A DNA stretch of 64,000 bases from positions 17,265 to 81,264 of the forward strand of contig SXON01000034.1 of assembly GCA_005778355.1 (NCBI GenBank), written 5' to 3'. Below, piece by piece: positions 27,134 through 35,442 of this stretch. A program made the translations under genes and the position numbers. The notes under the pieces are model-generated. The model saw only the letters and a program-made list of their open reading frames with translations. It was not told where the DNA came from and made no database searches. Numbering within the stretch: position 1 is the stretch's first letter; every line of letters starts with the position of its first letter. This stretch comes from Pseudomonadota bacterium (GTDB lineage: Bacteria > Myxococcota_A > UBA796 > SXON01).

Positions 27134-28890
27134 CGCGGCTGCCCTCCGCGCATGGCCCGGCGACGGCGCACCATGCCTTGCGTGCAGTGGGCCTGGAGCT
27201 CGCTGCCCGCGCGCTCGTGCACGTGCCGGACGAGCGGCTCGACGTCGTCGCTCGGCAAGAGAACCAGTCCGGCCACGGCCGCCCACTGCAGAGTGGACTG
27301 CCCGGGCAAGACCCCGCCGAGCAAGCCCTTCGGTTTACACCAGTCGCGGAAGATCGCGAGCGCGGCCCCAGGGTCGCAATGGGCGAGCGCCTCGCCGATG
27401 GCGGCGGCCTCGGCATGGCTCATCCGCAGCGCTGCGTCGCGACGCAGGCGCGCCGCCAGGGGTTGGAAGGCGGGTGCCGCGTTGCGCTGCCCGATCTGGG
27501 TGATGGCGCGGAGTCGGACCTCCTCGTTCTCCGCGCCTGCGAGGCGCAAGAGCACGCGCAACACGTCGGGACCGGTGGGAACGGCCTCGACGCTGTGGAG
27601 AATCTCGAGCTGCAGTTCGAGCTCGTTGCGATCGAGGAGCCGGGGGATGAGCGTCGCGGCGCGGGCGAGGTCGGCGTAGCGCAGAACCCGCAGGAGCTCG
27701 CAACAAAGGGCGGTGGGCGCGGCGGCGGCGAGGTCGACGAGCTCGTCGCCGCGCGTCGCAACGTAGCCTTCGATGAGCCGCCGGGTGACGCGCCTGGAGG
27801 CCTCGCCGTGCTCCTCGCCGAGCACCGCGACGAGCGTGCGCAGGTGATCGCCGGGCATCGACTCGAGCAGGGCCTGCAGCTCGGGCGGTGCTTCCTGCGC
27901 GTCGCGGCTCACGGAGTGGAGGAACCGGGCGAGCGCGGTCGGCGAGACGAAGCTCTGCAGGAACTCGGCGCAAGCGCGGTCGCTCTCCGCGTCGCTCACG
28001 TTGGCCGAGGCCGAGGCGTAGGCCAGGCGCACGCTGTGGGCGAGGAGTCCCTCGGCGAAGAGGAAGTCCCGCGTCTCGTTGAGCTGGGGGACGATGTCGA
28101 GGAACTTGAGCGGGCTGCCTGCGTCCGCCATCGCGCCGAGGAGCTCCTCGCACAGGCGCACCGCCAGCTCGGGTACCGCCTGGCTGGTGTCCTCCGCGAG
28201 CAGCTCGTCAATCGCGGGCTGGGGCACCTCGCGCCACTGCACCCGCATCATGTTGGGTCGGGTGGGCACGGGAAGGTCGAAGTCGGGCGGCGCGTCGATG
28301 GCGATCGCTCGACCCTCGACCGGCGCCGCGACGCCCTGATCCTCCTCCTCCTCGCTGTCGGCTACGAAGCCTTCCACGGCGTCGAAACTTAGGTTCTGGA
28401 AGCCCGCCTTCCAGAGCAGCACCACCATGTCATCTTCGGTTTGTCGCACGCCGACGTAGCGGATCGAAACGACCTCCAAGAGCTTCAAGAGCTCATGCCA
28501 GCTCAGGCCCGGGCGCAGCACGAGGCGCCGAACGCCATCGCGGTAGAGGCGGAATGCGAGGCTTCGCTCGCGGTCGCGCTCCAGGTACACGACTTCGCCG
28601 GCGTGCATCAACTCGAAGGGCCTGACCGTCAGGTCGAGTTCGCCGTACTCGCCGAGGAAAGCGTCCGTCGCTCGCCTCAAGTTCTCTAGGAAGACGCGGA
28701 TCGCCTCGTTCGACGGCTCGTAGAGCAAGAAGGAGCGCGCCGCGCGGGACAGGGCCAGGAGCACGCCGTTCGCCGCCGTGCCCCGGGGCGAGGTGCCAAG
28801 CCGTGCTTCTTCCTTGAGGATCTCCTCGGCTTCCGAGGCGCCCTCTTCCGCTTTGGCCGCATCGACGGGCTCGGGTTCTTTCGGCGTCAC
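27130..28890 (-). CDS. Large alpha-helical repeat (HEAT-like) protein
   Basis: 586 residues from a GTG six bases after a minus-strand TAATGT element. There is no signal peptide. Residues 1-55 are acidic and disordered. Residues 60-180 form a mixed domain containing SFLLYEPSNEAIRVFL, a pattern also found upstream of HD proteins in other Myxococcota. Residues 280-586 are helical pairs resembling HEAT repeats (VLRVLLRLAGAENEEVRLRAI). It is the first gene of the six-gene run ending in the WYL regulator. A scaffold role for the HD protein is inferred; there is no direct evidence of activity. Confidence 0.65.
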   Translation of the reverse strand: MTPKEPEPVDAAKAEEGASEAEEILKEEARLGTSPRGTAANGVLLALSRAARSFLLYEPSNEAIRVFLENLRRATDAFLGEYGELDLTVRPFELMHAGEVVYLERDRERSLAFRLYRDGVRRLVLRPGLSWHELLKLLEVVSIRYVGVRQTEDDMVVLLWKAGFQNLSFDAVEGFVADSEEEEDQGVAAPVEGRAIAIDAPPDFDLPVPTRPNMMRVQWREVPQPAIDELLAEDTSQAVPELAVRLCEELLGAMADAGSPLKFLDIVPQLNETRDFLFAEGLLAHSVRLAYASASANVSDAESDRACAEFLQSFVSPTALARFLHSVSRDAQEAPPELQALLESMPGDHLRTLVAVLGEEHGEASRRVTRRLIEGYVATRGDELVDLAAAAPTALCCELLRVLRYADLARAATLIPRLLDRNELELQLEILHSVEAVPTGPDVLRVLLRLAGAENEEVRLRAITQIGQRNAAPAFQPLAARLRRDAALRMSHAEAAAIGEALAHCDPGAALAIFRDWCKPKGLLGGVLPGQSTLQWAAVAGLVLLPSDDVEPLVRHVHERAGSELQAHCTQGMVRRRRAMRGGQPR

Positions 28891-28895
28891 GGCGT

Positions 28896-28902
28896 TACAT
28901 TA
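28896..28902. promoter_or_regulatory. Overlapping divergent -10 elements
   Basis: TACATTA reads TACATT on the plus strand (ATG of the glucokinase gene 10 bases on) and TAATGT on the minus strand (GTG of the helical-repeat gene six bases on). The gap between the divergent genes is only 21 bases, so each -35 would lie inside the other gene. Inferred. Confidence 0.45.
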
Positions 28903-28911
28903 CCACGCGCG

Positions 28912-29841
28912 ATGAACCTGCTTTGTGGCGATGTGGGGGGCACCAGCGCGCGCTTGGCGGGGTGGCGTGGCGAGGCCGCGCGCTGTGGCCTCGTGGATGA
29001 ACGCCACTACCCCAGCAACGAGCATGCCGATTTGGCGACGATCCTCCGTCGCTGGCTCGCCGACACCGGCATGCGACCGTCCGCCGCGTGTCTGGCGCTG
29101 GCCGGCCCTGTCGTCGCCAACCGCTGCGTGGCCACCAACCTGCCGTGGGTGGTGGACGGGGATGCGCTCGGCCAGGCGCTCGGGTTCCCCATCCGCCTCG
29201 TGAACGATTTCTACGCAGCCGCGCGCGGTGTGACGCTATTGCGCCCGGGCGACCGCGTGCAGATCGGGGGAGGGGAGGTCGTGACCGGCGCGCCGGTGGC
29301 CGTGCTCGGCGCGGGGACCGGACTGGGTGAGGCGTACGTCGTGGGCGGACAGGTGGTTCCCGGGGAGGGCGGCCACTGCGAACTGGGCGCTTCGAGCGAA
29401 CGTGAGTCGCGACTTGTGGCCTGGCTCATCGGGAGAGAGGGCCGCGCCAGCTGGGAACACGTGCTTTCGGGCCCGGGACTGGTCCGCCTGGCGCGATTCC
29501 TTGCGGAGGAGAGGGGTGGCCCGGCGCCGCCCTGGATCGACGCGCCCGATGCCCCGGCTCGCGTGGCCGCCACCGACGCCGAGGCTGTCCGCTGGTTCTG
29601 CGAACTCTATGGCGCCGAGGCGGGAAACATGGCCCTGCGGGTGCTCGCCTGCGGCGGGGTGTACGTGGCGGGCGGGATCGCGCCGCGCATGTTGCCCGCG
29701 TTGCAGGCCGGGGGCTTTCGCCGTCGCTTCGAGGCCAAGGGCAAGCTCGGTTCGGCCATCGCCGGAATCCCGGCATTCATCGTCACTCATCCTGCGCTCG
29801 GCTTGCTAGGCGCTGCGGCTGAGTTGGGCGTGACAACGTGA
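28912..29841 (+). CDS. glk: Glucokinase
   Basis: 309 residues. Glk-type motifs: phosphate-1 loop GDVGGTSARLA (6-16), catalytic Asp in LVNDFYAAARG, GAGTGLGEA, GEGGHCELGA and VYVAGGIAPR. These are the features of the E. coli-type glucokinase rather than ROK kinases. It phosphorylates glucose to glucose-6-phosphate with ATP. Its stop overlaps the flavoenzyme start (GTGA), so the two are translated together although no common pathway is obvious. Confidence 0.9.
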   Translation: MNLLCGDVGGTSARLAGWRGEAARCGLVDERHYPSNEHADLATILRRWLADTGMRPSAACLALAGPVVANRCVATNLPWVVDGDALGQALGFPIRLVNDFYAAARGVTLLRPGDRVQIGGGEVVTGAPVAVLGAGTGLGEAYVVGGQVVPGEGGHCELGASSERESRLVAWLIGREGRASWEHVLSGPGLVRLARFLAEERGGPAPPWIDAPDAPARVAATDAEAVRWFCELYGAEAGNMALRVLACGGVYVAGGIAPRMLPALQAGGFRRRFEAKGKLGSAIAGIPAFIVTHPALGLLGAAAELGVTT

Positions 29842-30896
29842 TCAGAGTGGTCGTGGTCGGTGCCGGGATCAACGGCCTCTGCGTGGCCTTCCATCTCGTT
29901 CGCCTCGGGGCCCGCGTCGTGATCGTCGACCAGCACGACGACGGCCACCCGCACGGGTCGTCCCACGGTGAGGAACGCATCACGCGCAGCTCCTACGAAC
30001 ATCCTCGGTGGGTGGCCGACATGCAGCGCTGCCACGCGGAGGAGTGGCCGATGCTCGAGGAGCTCCTGGGCGAGCGCCTCGTGCACCGGGGGGGCGACGC
30101 GGTGTTCTTCGGGCCCGAGGGAGGCCGCATCGGCGAGTACGCGCGTGCCGTGTCCGAGGCCGGCGCCCAGGTGGACGAGCTCGATCCCTCCGACGCACGG
30201 CGCCGCTTCCCGGCCTTCACCTTTGCTGATAGCGCGCGGGTGCTGCACGATCGGAGCGCGGGCGTGCTCGCGGCCGCGGCCACGATCCGCGGGCTGGGGC
30301 GCTGGCTCGCGTCGAAGGGCGTCGAGGTGCGTCGCCCCTTCGCTGTCGAACGAGTGGAGTCGCGACATGGCGGGATCGCCGTCGTCGGGCCGTCGGTGAT
30401 CCAGGCCGACTTCGCGGTGCTGACGGTGGGCCCCTGGGTGCGTCGCCTTGTGCCCGGGCTCGCGGTACGACCGGCGCGCCAGCACGTGGGCTACTGGCAG
30501 TTCCCCTTGGCAAAGGCAGGTCATTTCCCCGCCTGGGTGCGTCTCGGGGTAGACGAGCTGCACTACGGCTTGCCGACCATCGCCGGCGGTGAGATGAAGG
30601 CCGCGTTCCACGACCATGGGGCCGGCCCGGGTCACGACGCCGATGAGCTCGTCCCGCCCAGCGAGGTCGCGCTGCAGGCCGTCGAGTCGCGACTGCGTGA
30701 GTGGTTCGTCGCCGGGGTCGGTCCGCTCGCGCGTCGCGAGACGTGTTTCTACACCAATGCCGAGGACGACCAGTTCCTGTCAAGCTGGACCAGTGATCGA
30801 GTTTACACCGTCAGCGCGTGTTCCGGTCACGCCTTCAAGCTGGGGCCGCTCACCGGCCGCCGGGCCGCCGAGGCGGTCTGGTTCAGGGCTCGATGA
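29838..30896 (+). CDS. Sarcosine-oxidase-like FAD-dependent oxidoreductase
   Basis: 352 residues from a GTG. The Rossmann FAD motif is VVVGAGINGL (6-15). HGSSHGEERITR matches the N-terminal flavin region of monomeric sarcosine oxidase. ETCFYTN with Cys303 aligns with the cysteine that covalently binds FAD in this family, and CSGHAFKLGP is the family's C-terminal FAD-binding motif. Members oxidise N-methyl amino acids to the amino acid, formaldehyde and peroxide. The substrate here (sarcosine, N-methyltryptophan or other) cannot be read from sequence. The last 14 bases overlap the convergent GGDEF-EAL gene. Confidence 0.85.
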   Translation: MIRVVVVGAGINGLCVAFHLVRLGARVVIVDQHDDGHPHGSSHGEERITRSSYEHPRWVADMQRCHAEEWPMLEELLGERLVHRGGDAVFFGPEGGRIGEYARAVSEAGAQVDELDPSDARRRFPAFTFADSARVLHDRSAGVLAAAATIRGLGRWLASKGVEVRRPFAVERVESRHGGIAVVGPSVIQADFAVLTVGPWVRRLVPGLAVRPARQHVGYWQFPLAKAGHFPAWVRLGVDELHYGLPTIAGGEMKAAFHDHGAGPGHDADELVPPSEVALQAVESRLREWFVAGVGPLARRETCFYTNAEDDQFLSSWTSDRVYTVSACSGHAFKLGPLTGRRAAEAVWFRAR

Positions 30897-33003
30897 CACC
30901 GGCGTCGGAGGACTCCAGCAGGTTCTGGCGCTCGACCAGCGCACAGAAGTCATCGGGAGACACGGGCTTGCTGTAGAGGTAGCCCTGCGCCAGCCCAAAG
31001 CCGAGGTGTCGCAGGGTTCGCTCCTGGGCCGGGGTCTCCACCCCTTCGGCGACCACGAGCAGGCCGAGCGCGGAGGCCATTTGCAGCAGGCCCGACACGA
31101 TCTGGGCCGTCACCGCGTCGTCGGGGACCTTCTCCACGAACGACCGGTCGATCTTGATGGCCTGCACCGGGAACCCGCGCATGTGCGACAGCGACGAGAA
31201 GCCGGTGCCAAAGTCGTCGAGCGAGAAATGTACGCCGACATGGCGAAGGATCTCCATGGTGCGGGCGACCTCCTCGGGACGCTCGATCAGCACCGTCTCG
31301 GTGATCTCGAGGCCCAGCCGACCTCGGCGCACGTCTCCGGCCTCGTGCAGCGCCAGCACGTGGTCGACGAAGGGACGGTCGAGCATCTGGCGAGCCGACA
31401 CGTTGACGTTGACGAAGAAACTGTTGGAAACGGCGTGAACCTGCTCCCAGGCGCGGACTTGCGCCACCACGGTGTCGAGCACGTGGCGGCCGAGGCGGAG
31501 ACCGAGGCCCGTTTCCTCGGCGATGGCCACGAACTCCGCCGGCGACACCGGGCCCAAGTCGGCGTGCGTCCACCGGGCGAGGGCCTCGGCACCGATGGTG
31601 CGGCCGTTCCAGATGTCGATGATCGGCTGGTACACCACGCGGATCTGCCGGTCGACCAGGGCGGGACCGAGGGCGCTCGCGATCTTGGCCTTTCGCTCCG
31701 ACCGGCTGCCCGCCTCGGGACCCGCCACGTGGTAACCGCGGTCCCCGCGGCTGCGGGCCTCGTACATCGCCTCGTCGGCGGCGCGGACCAGTTCGTCGAC
31801 CTTCGAGCTGCCGTCGCCCAGCGCCACGCCGATGGTGGCGGCCACGGGGAGGACACGACCTTCCACCTCGACCGAGCGCGCCAGGACGCGCCCGAGGCGC
31901 TCCGCAGCGGCGTGGGCGAGCGTGGTGTCGCTCACGCCGTCGAGCAGCACGGCGAACTCGTCACCACCGAGGCGAGCGAGGGTGTCACCCGCGCGGAGTG
32001 CGGCTTGGAGTCGGCTCGCGACCACGCGGAGCAGCGCGTCGCCGATGGCGTGTCCGTGGCCGTCGTTCACCTGCTTGAAGCGCCGTAGGTCGATGAACAG
32101 GAGCGCGAAGGCCGCCGCGCCCCGCTGTTGTCGCTTGGCGCGCGCGATGGCCTGCTCGACCTGGAGCACGAAGTACGCCCGATTCGGCACCCCGGTGAGC
32201 GAGTCGTGCGTCGCGGCACGGAATAGCTCCGCCTCGGTTTGTTTTCGGTCGGAGATGTCGGTGAGGGAACCTGCAATCCGCACCGCTACGCCGCCCTCGT
32301 CGCGTACGGCGAGCCCGCGGCACAAGACCCAGCGCACGCGGCCACCCGGTAGCAGCACGCGGTGCTCGCACTCCATCGACGGCGTCTCGCCGGCCAGGTG
32401 CGCGTCGAAGATGTCGCGCGCCCTGGGACGATCTTCCGGGTGTATGTGGTCGAAACACCAGTCCATCGTGGCGGGCTGCACCGGCTGCTCGTGCAACTCG
32501 AACCAGCGGGGCGAGCCGTAGAAACGACCGGCGGCGATGTCCCAGTCCCAGAGACCGTCGCGCGCCGCCTGGCAGGCGAGGCTGAACCGCGCCTCGCTCT
32601 CCGACAAGGCGCGCAGCATGCGCCGCTCGTCGGTGACATCGCGACGCAGCGCCAGGAAGTGGGTGGGGCCGAGGGTGGAGCGCCGACCGGGGGCAACGAT
32701 GATCTCGCTGTCGAAGAGCGTGCCGTCCTTGCGGCGCGAGGTGATCACCGCTCGCCAGGTTTCCCGGCGCGCCATCGCCGCGGCGGCGTTGTCGTAGAAC
32801 TCCGAGGGGTGAACGTCGCTGCGGAGCAGCTGCTTCGCCGTCTTGCCCATGCACTCATCGAATGAGTAGCCGGACATCCGCTCGAAGGCGGGGTTTACCC
32901 AGAGGAACGTGCCGTCGGTGCTGCAGATCTCGACGCCGACCGCCGAGTCTTCGAGGGCCTGGACAAAGTACTCCGGGTCGAACTCGGGAGGGATGCGGTG
33001 CAT
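30883..33003 (-). CDS. PAS-PAS-GGDEF-EAL cyclic-di-GMP signalling protein
   Basis: 706 residues from the ATG at 33003. Two PAS domains (about 12-135 and 145-265; FLWVNPAFERMSGYS in the first) lead to a GGDEF domain with intact LGGDEFAVLL. An EAL domain follows with GAEALARW, VNVSARQM, LEITET, LDDFGTGFSSL and IKIDRSFV, all the residues expected of an active phosphodiesterase. Both halves may work, with one dominating under a PAS-sensed signal. No membrane helix is present. It ends an operon that starts with O-antigen ligase. Confidence 0.95.
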   Translation of the reverse strand: MHRIPPEFDPEYFVQALEDSAVGVEICSTDGTFLWVNPAFERMSGYSFDECMGKTAKQLLRSDVHPSEFYDNAAAAMARRETWRAVITSRRKDGTLFDSEIIVAPGRRSTLGPTHFLALRRDVTDERRMLRALSESEARFSLACQAARDGLWDWDIAAGRFYGSPRWFELHEQPVQPATMDWCFDHIHPEDRPRARDIFDAHLAGETPSMECEHRVLLPGGRVRWVLCRGLAVRDEGGVAVRIAGSLTDISDRKQTEAELFRAATHDSLTGVPNRAYFVLQVEQAIARAKRQQRGAAAFALLFIDLRRFKQVNDGHGHAIGDALLRVVASRLQAALRAGDTLARLGGDEFAVLLDGVSDTTLAHAAAERLGRVLARSVEVEGRVLPVAATIGVALGDGSSKVDELVRAADEAMYEARSRGDRGYHVAGPEAGSRSERKAKIASALGPALVDRQIRVVYQPIIDIWNGRTIGAEALARWTHADLGPVSPAEFVAIAEETGLGLRLGRHVLDTVVAQVRAWEQVHAVSNSFFVNVNVSARQMLDRPFVDHVLALHEAGDVRRGRLGLEITETVLIERPEEVARTMEILRHVGVHFSLDDFGTGFSSLSHMRGFPVQAIKIDRSFVEKVPDDAVTAQIVSGLLQMASALGLLVVAEGVETPAQERTLRHLGFGLAQGYLYSKPVSPDDFCALVERQNLLESSDAGVIEP

Positions 33004-33013
33004 CCGCGCTGAT

Positions 33014-33862
33014 CTAGCTCGCCGGGCTGTTGGCTCGCCGGGCCGATACTCGTTGTTTTTTCCGTCGCGGCTCGTGGGCCGGCCGGGCCCGATCGCTCGA
33101 CAAGACCCGCTGGCCGATCCCTCGATTGACGACAACGCCCGCGAGCATCAGGCCAAAGATCGCTGGCATCCACGAGACGGTGCCTTGCACCACGTTGCGA
33201 TGCGAGCAGCTGTGGTGGTCGTTCTCGCCCCAGGGGCAGATGCAGTGGAAGTCGTCAGCCACCTGCTCGTCGAGCGTGGCGGGTTCCTCGTCGGTCCACG
33301 CGCACTCGATCCCGCTCTGGATGCCGCGAGCCCGCAACTCGTTGCGCACCACCTTGGCAAGGGGGTCCTTCTCGGTGCGGGAGATGTCCGTCACCCGTAC
33401 CCGGGTGGGGTCCACGCGCCCACCGGCGCCCATCGCGCTCACGACGCGTTGCCCCCGGGCCGCGCAGGCGGCGAGCAAGGCCACCTTCGCCGTCACGTTG
33501 TCGATACAGTCCACCACGCAGTCGTAGCCGGGGGCGAGCAGGGCCTCAGACGACGCGGCGTCGAAGAATCGCTGCTCCGCCACGACTGCGGCCTTAGGGT
33601 TGATGCTGCGGCAACGATCCGCCATCAAGGCCACCTTCGAGGCCCCGACCGTCTTGCGGGTGGCGTGGAGTTGACGGTTGAGGTTGGTGAGGCAAACCTG
33701 GTCGAAGTCTACGAGCGTGATGTGACCCACGCCGGCGCGGGCGAGCGCCTCGGCGGCAAATGAGCCCACGCCGCCGACGCCCACGACCATCACGCGCATC
33801 CCGGCGATGCGCTGCCACGCGTCGCGACCGACGAGCAGCTCGGTGCGCTGGAAAGCGTGCAT
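33014..33862 (-). CDS. tcdA: tRNA threonylcarbamoyladenosine dehydratase TcdA
   Basis: 282 residues. The E1-like nucleotide-binding motif is VGVGGVGSFAAEALARAG, followed by DFDQVCLTNLNRQ, which carries the ATP-binding Arg. Later it has DCIDNVTAKVAL. The sequence through CICPWGENDHHSC and MPAIFGLMLAG is TcdA (CsdL)-like. TcdA cyclises t6A to ct6A in ANN-decoding tRNAs. The C-terminal 35 residues are Arg-rich and unlike the family. It starts directly after the stop of the lipoprotein gene, with no gap. Confidence 0.92.
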   Translation of the reverse strand: MHAFQRTELLVGRDAWQRIAGMRVMVVGVGGVGSFAAEALARAGVGHITLVDFDQVCLTNLNRQLHATRKTVGASKVALMADRCRSINPKAAVVAEQRFFDAASSEALLAPGYDCVVDCIDNVTAKVALLAACAARGQRVVSAMGAGGRVDPTRVRVTDISRTEKDPLAKVVRNELRARGIQSGIECAWTDEEPATLDEQVADDFHCICPWGENDHHSCSHRNVVQGTVSWMPAIFGLMLAGVVVNRGIGQRVLSSDRARPAHEPRRKKQRVSARRANSPAS

Positions 33863-34612
33863 CTACTGTGGGGAGGCCGTCCAGCTTCCCTGGAGGCGGA
33901 GCTCGTTGCCGCCGTCGCGGAAGGTCTCGTCGAAATCGGCGTTCATCGTGTCGCCCACCGCGCCGCTGCCGGTGAAGGGCGTGCGGTACTCGGTGCCCTC
34001 GTTCACCATGATCATGTCGCCCGAGATGCTGCGACCGCTCACGGTGCCCTCGATGTCGTAGACCATGTCGTAGTCGCCGTCGAGGCGGCACTGGCCCGTG
34101 CCGTCGAGCGTGCCACTGGAGGTGACCGTGAAGCTCACCGTGCCGGGGCAGCTCGCGTCGTAGTCGAAGTCGCCGCTGAGCCACACGTGGCTGTCCATCG
34201 TCCCCGCGTAGGGGGTGACGTCGGCGTCGGCGTCGGCGTCGGCGTCCGCGTCGGTGTCGCTGTCCGCCTCGTCGCGATTGACGACGATACCCACGCGAGC
34301 GCCATAGTGTTTGTCGTCTACGACGACGTCGACCACGACATCGTAGTTGCCGGGATCGAGGTTGCCCACGTCGGTGCTCTCGCCCCGCACTTCCCGCTCG
34401 CCTATGGTCCACACCACTGAGTCGACCGAGGCGTCGGCCTTGCCTGCCTTGGCGCTGACTTCGAGGTGGATGTCGTCGCCCGCCGCCCACTCGGAGCCGT
34501 GCTCGGGCGAGACGATCTCGATCTCGACGGGTTCGGACTTCTCATCCTCGGCTTCCTCGGCGTTGCCGCCGCAGGCGAGGAGGGCAATGGGTAGGGCGAA
34601 ATGGGCGCGCAT
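33863..34612 (-). CDS. Lipoprotein with Asp-Ala repeat linker
   Basis: 249 residues. MRAHFALPIALLACGG is a lipoprotein signal with lipobox LLAC. An acidic stretch is followed by a beta-sandwich domain (VEIEIVSPEHGSEW to ARVGIVVN), which looks Ig-like and of the type that carries a bacterial surface protein. A DTDADADADADAD linker then leads to a C-terminal beta domain (about 135-249). The linker is encoded by a hexanucleotide repeat. The function is unknown. Its place in an O-antigen ligase operon suggests an envelope role. Confidence 0.7.
   Translation of the reverse strand: MRAHFALPIALLACGGNAEEAEDEKSEPVEIEIVSPEHGSEWAAGDDIHLEVSAKAGKADASVDSVVWTIGEREVRGESTDVGNLDPGNYDVVVDVVVDDKHYGARVGIVVNRDEADSDTDADADADADADVTPYAGTMDSHVWLSGDFDYDASCPGTVSFTVTSSGTLDGTGQCRLDGDYDMVYDIEGTVSGRSISGDMIMVNEGTEYRTPFTGSGAVGDTMNADFDETFRDGGNELRLQGSWTASPQ
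34221..34250. repeat. Hexanucleotide repeat (TCGGCG) in a lipoprotein gene
   Basis: Four perfect TCGGCG units (34221-34244) and one variant (TCCGCG) encode the Asp-Ala linker on the minus strand. Related degenerate units continue to about 34268. Loss or gain of units would keep the reading frame and only change linker length. Confidence 0.75.
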
Positions 34613-34632
34613 CAGGCGATTCTAACCGAGCC

Positions 34633-35442
34633 CTAGGCCAATGCCGCGAGCAAGGTGGCCAGGGCGCGCCGCAGGTGTGGATCTTCTTGCCACGCGGGCG
34701 GCAACTCGCCGAGATCGTGGACCGCGATCGCGCGTCGCCCGCTTGCCGGGATGGGGGGCTCGGCGAGCTCGGGCTGCCCAGCCGAACGGTACACGAACCA
34801 GGGGATGGACTGCGCGAGCTCGGTGTCGAAGGCCTCCTGCGACAGGCGGGTCGCGAGGAAGTCGGGGTCGATGGTGGCCTCGACGAGCACGACGGCTCGC
34901 AGCTGGTCGCGCAGGCCGGGCGCCTCCCGGAGCGCCGTGAGCGCTGCGGTCGCGTCGCCGCTGAGCACCAGCACCAGGCGATGGTGCCGCGCCCCGAGGC
35001 TCGCGGCCGCCGCCTCGAGGGAGGCGACTGCGCCGCCCTCGACGTGGGGCACCGTCACCGCGCCGGGGCCAATCCAGGCGAGGCGCACGTCGGCCAGGCG
35101 TCGAGACACCGTCGCGAGCGCCTTCTCCTCCCCCTCGCCCAGCGCCAGCCAGGTGCAGGCCGCACCGATGCGCACCGACGGGTCGTGGTCCGGCCCCAGG
35201 AGGGCAGGGTCGCCGGTCCATCCGGCCGCCGGCGGGCGGGGCCCCCGCGGGATCACGGCCTCGCAGCGAGCTTTCCAGTCGTCGAGCGTCGCGTTGGCCT
35301 TCTCCAGCTCGCCGCCGTGCAGGTTGGCGAGCACGGCATGGTGGAAGAGGGCCGGGCTCCAGCGCGGCGGACGTGGCCAGGCGAAGAAGAGCGCGCCGAG
35401 GAAAAGCGCTACGAAGGCCGACCAGAGGAGTTCGTCGGTCAT
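34633..35442 (-). CDS. Uncharacterised membrane-anchored protein
   Basis: 269 residues from an ATG overlapping the O-antigen ligase stop (ATGA). One N-terminal helix (about 4-24, ELLWSAFVALFLGALFFAW) is followed by a soluble alpha/beta domain. This domain includes GARHHRLVLVLSGDATAAL and LRAVVLVEATID, reminiscent of a Rossmann or alpha/beta-hydrolase core, but it lacks a clear catalytic motif. I do not recognise the family. Coupling to the ligase suggests a role in surface polysaccharide export or control. Confidence 0.6.
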   Translation of the reverse strand: MTDELLWSAFVALFLGALFFAWPRPPRWSPALFHHAVLANLHGGELEKANATLDDWKARCEAVIPRGPRPPAAGWTGDPALLGPDHDPSVRIGAACTWLALGEGEEKALATVSRRLADVRLAWIGPGAVTVPHVEGGAVASLEAAAASLGARHHRLVLVLSGDATAALTALREAPGLRDQLRAVVLVEATIDPDFLATRLSQEAFDTELAQSIPWFVYRSAGQPELAEPPIPASGRRAIAVHDLGELPPAWQEDPHLRRALATLLAALA

